Origin: Tetrastigma voinierianum
Lineage: Eukaryota > Streptophyta > Magnoliopsida > Vitales > Vitaceae
DNA: 64,000 nt
Reading direction: 5' to 3'
Assembly: GCA_016808115.1 (NCBI GenBank)
Contig: JAEQBH010004413.1
Location: 496,001 to 560,000, forward strand
Numbering within the stretch: the stretch's first letter is position 1; each line of letters begins with the position of its first letter. Of the stretch, positions 59,770 to 64,000 are shown one piece after another. Under the pieces are notes generated by a model. The model had not been told where the DNA came from, ran no database searches, and worked only from the letters and a program-made list of their open reading frames with translations. Both the position numbers and the translations under genes were made by a program.

Positions 59770-60300
59770 TGGAAGAAATGACCGACAAAGGGGTTCGTCG
59801 AATGACACATCTCCTTAGGGAGCTTAGGTTTCAAACTGTGAAGAAGAAGGACGGGAGCATGCGATTATGTATTGATTCTGAAGTTGAATAAGGTAACAAT
59901 CGTAATCGATCCTCTTAGAGGATTGATGATCTCTTTGATCGATTCTGGGAGCCAGGTATTCTCGAGATTGATTTGAGGTCGGGCTATCATCGGTTGAGAG
60001 TTCATGATGAGGATGTTCCCGAAGGCGGCGTGAGAACAGTGCGGGCATTTTGAAGGTTTCTAGTCATGCCTTTGGACTTACGAATGCCCGGTAGCTTTTA
60101 TGGATCTCATGAACGGATTTTCAGGCCTTACTTAGATCGATTTGTTATAACGTGTTTATTGACGATATCTTGATCTATTCGAGCGTGGAGAAAAACATGC
60201 GAGCACTTGAGAGGATAATTCTACAAACATTTGGAACATTCGGTTATATGCTAAACTTAGTAAGTGTCGGTTTGGCTCGGCGGTGTCGCGGCCTTTTTTT
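59770..60300 (+). pseudogene. Chromovirus reverse transcriptase
   Basis: RT motifs occur in order: VKKKDGSMRLCID (59,838 onward), LRSGYHRLRVHDEDVP (about 59,968-60,015), and the catalytic FIDDILIYS (60,155-60,181, Asp-Asp at 60,161-60,166). They are separated by frameshifts and by in-frame stops, for example after SEVE near 59,890. RT copies the element RNA into DNA. Confidence 0.9.
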
Positions 60301-60499
60301 GGGACACATGGTTTCGAGAGGGGGGTGTCGGTGGATCAGAAGAGAGTCGAGCTATCTTGGGTGGAGTCTACACGAGGTGTTACGGAGATAAGGGTTTTAC
60401 GGGTTTGGGAGTATTCTCAGTAAGTTTGTTGAGGGATTTTCGAAGATAGCGCACCTTTGACTAGGCGGCGAAGGAACCGTTTATGTAATTCGGAGGCTT

Positions 60500-60900
60500 G
60501 TCGGAAGGTTTCGATGGCCCGAAGGAGTTGTACCAAATCCCGGTACTTACACTTCCATCAGGGCAGGATGGTTTTGCAGTGTATTGTGATGCCTCTAGAC
60601 AAGGCTTAGGTTGTGTATTAATCACGGAATGACAGTGGACATATGCTTCTAGACGATTGAAGAAGCATGAGCAGGTATCAGCGACCTTGAGCTAGCGATT
60701 TTGTGTATTTGCCTTGGATATGGAGGCATTACTTATATGGAGTGCCATGAGTTTTCGGATCATAGAGCTTACGATATCATTTGCAGCGAGGCTGAACATG
60801 AGACGGAGAAGATGGATTAGTGATCAAAGTTATGAATGTACCATTGAATATCATCCTGGAAGCGACGTGTTAGCAGTGCTCTTAGTAGAAGGCCCGCCCA
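60500..60900 (+). pseudogene. Chromovirus RNase H
   Basis: An uninterrupted stretch 60,540-60,620 reads PVLTLPSGQDGFAVYCDASR and continues QGLGCVL, containing the first catalytic Asp. Further on are LELA and an EFSDHR segment equivalent to the FTDHK motif. Frames shift between them. Confidence 0.85.
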
Positions 60901-61169
60901 GGTTCCTGCGCGTGAGGCGGCGTCTTCCTCGACTCATAGGGTGAGGTCCTTGGGTGTGATCTTTGGGCAGCGGTCGAAGAACCTTTATTAGCCACATTCC
61001 GTATCGTCTGTATTGATAGACGAGTTAGGAAAGCCCGGTCGGGATCCACGGATAGTGAAGTTAAAGCGAGTAGAGTGCGGGCGGCGAGGGATTGTCATTG
61101 AGAGAGGATGATGCAAGTGGTCATGGGACCCAGGAGAGGTTGTGTGTATTACGGTAGGTGATGTGAGGA

Positions 61170-61850
61170 GAGAGATTATGGAGGAAGCCCATTCCTCTAA
61201 ACATATATGCATCAGAGCACCAGATATCATACTAAAGGAACACTCTTTGGTGGAAAGGTATGTGAAGAGGGATATTGCGAGTTAGATGGGGATGTACTGC
61301 GTAATGTCGTGAGTGGCCAAGACATGAAACTGAAATTTATTACAGTCACTCCGATTCACAGGTGGAAATGGGAGAGAATCACTATGGATTTTGTGGTGGG
61401 ACTTCCACGTTGCCGGAATGGCCATGATACGATATGGGTGATTGTAGACAGACTGACGAAATCAGCCCATTTCCTACCTATCAGGAATAGTGATTCATTG
61501 GATAAGTTGGCGATTATACGTTAGAGATTATCGGCGCATGATGCGCCCGGTTCCATTGTTCCAGACGAGAAGATCCAGGTTTTCACGGTTTTGTGATTTA
61601 CGAATGCCAGCAGCGCTAGCGCATTTGGTCTGACTTTCATCCACAGACGGATAGCGGTAGAGGCTATCACGAGACTTTAGAGGATATGCTTAGGGCATGT
61701 GTTATGGAGTTTAGGGAGGCCCAGGACACCCGTCTACGATGGAGATTTGCATACAATAATACTTGATTATCATTTAGTATTGGTATATGGCCCGCATGAG
61801 GCTCTTTATGGGCCCAGGAAATATCGAGACTCAGATCTGTTGGGACGAGG
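61170..61850 (+). pseudogene. Chromovirus integrase
   Basis: The zinc-binding N-terminal part is degraded (EAHSS near 61,190, LKEHSLVERYVKRDIAS near 61,235). The catalytic core follows in a 105-codon frame: TMDFVVGLPR (Asp 61,387-61,389) and DTIWVIVDRLTKSAHFLP. FHPQTD and LEDMLRACV (61,638-61,710) come from a second frame, then a degraded SIGxxPxEALYG segment. The integrase would insert the element copy. Confidence 0.9.
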
Positions 61851-62253
61851 TAGGTGAAAGGAAGTGATAGGTCAGGAAATTGTTCAAATGACTTGTGATA
61901 AGATCAAAGTTATAAGGGATAGGCAGAAAATTGCACAAGGCCAAATGAAAGTTATGGGACAATCGCAGTGAGGACTGGGGGTTCGAGCTAGGGGATATGG
62001 TATTTTGAGGATTTCCCATGGAAGGCGTACTAAGATTTGGGAACGTGGAAAGGCTGAGTCCACGAGTATATTGGGTATCTGAGTTGTTGAGAGGATTGGA
62101 GAGGTGGCATATCGATTGGGGTTGCCGACCTCGATCGCATTCACGATGTTTTCCATGTTTTCTATGCTTAGCGAAGTCGTACCGGACCCTTCACATGTAT
62201 TGTGGAGCAGCCATTGGAAATCTGATTGTCTGAGAAGAGGAACCGGTGCGGAT

Positions 62254-62395
62254 CCTCGGCCAGGTCGAGGCAAGTTCTGGCGCAACAAGACCTATTCATT
62301 TGGTGAAGGTATTGTGGAGGAGTCATACGGTGGGAGGCTACATGGAGCATGAGGAGACGGATGGGCATTATTCCCATCTCTTTGGTCAGTGAATG
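62254..62395 (+). pseudogene. Chromodomain at integrase C-terminus
   Basis: The translation near 62,295-62,390 reads IHLVKVLWRSHTVGG then EHEE, matching the chromodomain core of plant chromoviruses (VKVLWxxHxxEEATWExE). Chromodomains are thought to direct integration to heterochromatin. It ends just before the polypurine tract. Confidence 0.8.
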
Positions 62396-62417
62396 TTTAA
62401 TTTCGAGACGAAATTTT

Positions 62418-62429
62418 TATAAGGAGGGT
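62418..62429 (+). other. Polypurine tract
   Basis: TATAAGGAGGGTG immediately precedes the 3' LTR and would prime plus-strand DNA synthesis. Confidence 0.75.
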
Positions 62430-62431
62430 GA

Positions 62432-64000
62432 TTGTAGCTGACTGATTGAATGTTATAATAGTAGTTTTGAGCGATTAGAGTCCTGATAGAAGCGGGTAGA
62501 TTAAATTTAGAATGCCAGGACGTCGTTTGGACGTGAAGTGGAATTTTAAAATTGTAGCCTGCTTACTGGAATGATTTTCTTATTATATCCAGAGATGGAG
62601 GGGTTTGCGAAAGGAATTTGTAAGAAATTTCGATTCACCTTGAGCTTTGGTGATATTTAGAGAGGAATAGGAGATTTAAGTGAATAGTGATTTCGGTTTG
62701 AAAATTCGGGCTGCGTTGAAATTTTACCGGAAATTGGGCTATCTGAAAATGTCGAATATCATAAAGTAACAGAGGCGAAATAAAGTGAAGCAGTCAGTTT
62801 GGATAGTTTCGAATTGATCAGAGCGTAATTGGGTAATAATAAGCTAATATCGGATTAGATTTTAATGATTTTAAATCAGATTTCGGTGATTTGAGCTGAA
62901 ATTCTTTGTGAAGGATTTAATTAAAATATTCGTAATTGATTTGAAGTTTAATGATATTTTGACATTTAATCATTATAAAAGCGATATAAGGTGGCGAGAT
63001 AAAAATTCTTTATAAGGAGATATTTTATTATGAGAGTAAATTAAAACTTTTCTTAATGACTAAGTTATGAATAAAATAATAGGTTAATGGATTTGTGATT
63101 ACGTTTAGAATGGGCCAAATGAGAGCTATTTGGTTCAAAGGTAATTTTACCAAGTGAAAAGGGCAATTTTTGGAAAGGTTAGTCAAAATATAATTTAAGA
63201 GGTTAAGTTGTATGTCTGAAAGGAGAAGCCGTAGGAGAGAAAGGAGAGGGAAGAAAAGAGAGAAAGAAAGGAGAAAGGGGAAAGCGAAGAAAAGTGAAGG
63301 AGTAAGTATGAGATCTTGATTTTTACTCCTCATTGAAGCTCTTCATTGATCTCTGAAGTGGAATCTCGAGAGAAGGGCCAAGGAAAATAAAAACAAGTAA
63401 GTTTTTAATGGTGGGAAAGTTGGATTTTTATGTTTTTTAAATACTGTAGTTTGATTGCTATTGTATGATGTTAAATTAGTGAAAATTTAGGGTTGAATGA
63501 TGATGATTTTGAGATAAATTGAAAGCCATGATTAGATTAGGGTTTGACAAATCAAGTGATAATGATTTAGGAGTTTGATGTCGTGTGTATGATATGTTGC
63601 TTGTGGTTGGGATTTATGAAGTGGTATAATGCATAGGAATTGGTTAGAAAAGAAATGAATTGAGGGCATAAAGATCGTATTTGTAAAGTAAAGGGAATCT
63701 CGTAAAATTTCTGTAAAACCTGTTTGTATTTTAGTATATAGATTACGTTAGAATCGAGAATGAATTGATTCGAGTGGTAAGAATCATAAGAGATAGAAAT
63801 TTCTGAATGTATAGAAGGGACCCGAGAGCCCCGAATGTAGCTCTAAGGCTCCCAAATACGGACTTCAATTGAGCTCGTGTAACTCACTGATTTTGCTATG
63901 TTTGGGTATGGTTGCGAGTGTTTGGCCATAATTGGGTTACTCATCCAAATTGAGTGATTCAAAATTCTGGGTAAAATAGACTTACAGGGAAAAAATTTAT
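62432..64000 (+). repeat. 3' LTR of the chromovirus, cut by window end
   Basis: It is colinear with 54,490-56,038, down to GGTAAAATAGACTT near the window end. Many single-base and short-block differences from the 5' LTR exist; a by-eye estimate is roughly 80 percent identity, not a measured value. A 101-codon minus-strand frame at 63,028-63,333 is not coding. Confidence 0.85.

Larger units (their letters stand above)
54490..64000 (+). mobile_element. Tekay/Del-type Ty3/gypsy chromovirus, right end outside window
   Basis: Two long direct repeats (54,490-57,885 and from 62,432) flank a 4.5-kb internal region in the order gag, protease, RT, RNase H, integrase, chromodomain. Protein order and the chromodomain at the end of integrase define chromoviruses. 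LTRs over 3 kb and the primer site matching initiator-Met tRNA suit the Tekay/Del group. All domains are broken by frameshifts and stops, and the two LTRs differ at many positions, so the copy is old or poorly sequenced. The right LTR is cut by the window end after 1.57 kb. Confidence 0.9.

Overview
This is a gene-poor, repeat-dense window of plant nuclear DNA, almost certainly from a dicot. The evidence is AT-rich intergenic DNA, leucine-rich-repeat receptor-like proteins (RLPs) of the RLP46 type, a DYW-class pentatricopeptide (PPR) protein, long Ty3/gypsy and Ty1/copia LTRs, and a chromodomain-bearing chromovirus. The species cannot be fixed from the sequence alone; grapevine or another woody dicot is only a hunch. 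There are no prokaryotic features.

The unifying structure is a decayed tandem array. One ancestral unit, read on the plus strand, seems to have held: (i) a small plus-strand gene whose last exon ends in a CaaX-like C-terminus (CIIL); (ii) an RLP46-like gene on the minus strand; (iii) an AT-rich spacer; and (iv) an E/DYW PPR gene on the minus strand. Four or more copies are visible. Unit A (about 1.8-17.8 kb) has RLP1 and PPR1. Unit B (about 18.6-39.8 kb) has the best CaaX gene, RLP2, a large nest of LTRs, then PPR2. Unit C (about 41.0-45.7 kb) has lost its RLP body and keeps PPR3, a C-terminal stub. Unit D (about 46.5-54.5 kb) has a CaaX-gene last exon, PPR4 and the stub RLP3. Each copy has lost different pieces, often at short shared sequences, so the copies record one another's deletions. 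RLP2 also contains the N-terminal piece of the PPR gene, making an LRR/PPR chimera.

Mobile DNA: a minus-strand gypsy-type LTR (about 10.3-12.4 kb); a minus-strand copia-type LTR between two microsatellites (12.8-14.5 kb); an outer LTR-like sequence (about 26.2-32.7 kb) split by a 3.6-kb solo LTR with a 7-bp flanking repeat and an internal minisatellite; a related LTR family in inverted orientation (32.8-35.0 kb minus, 35.6-37.2 kb plus) with a third piece that truncates PPR2 (39.8-40.95 kb); a tRNA-type SINE at 46.3 kb; and a Tekay/Del-type chromovirus from about 54.5 kb past the window end, with about 3.4-kb LTRs, degenerate gag, protease, RT, RNase H, integrase and chromodomain.

Nearly every coding region is interrupted by small frameshifts, including regions where the protein is otherwise well conserved. 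Either the cluster is largely pseudogenic or the consensus is uncorrected long-read sequence; I cannot separate the two here. The 366-codon N-terminal frame of RLP2, the two exons of the unit B CaaX gene and the 105-codon C-terminal frame of RLP1 are the cleanest coding stretches. All family assignments come from motif recognition and memory, not from a search.
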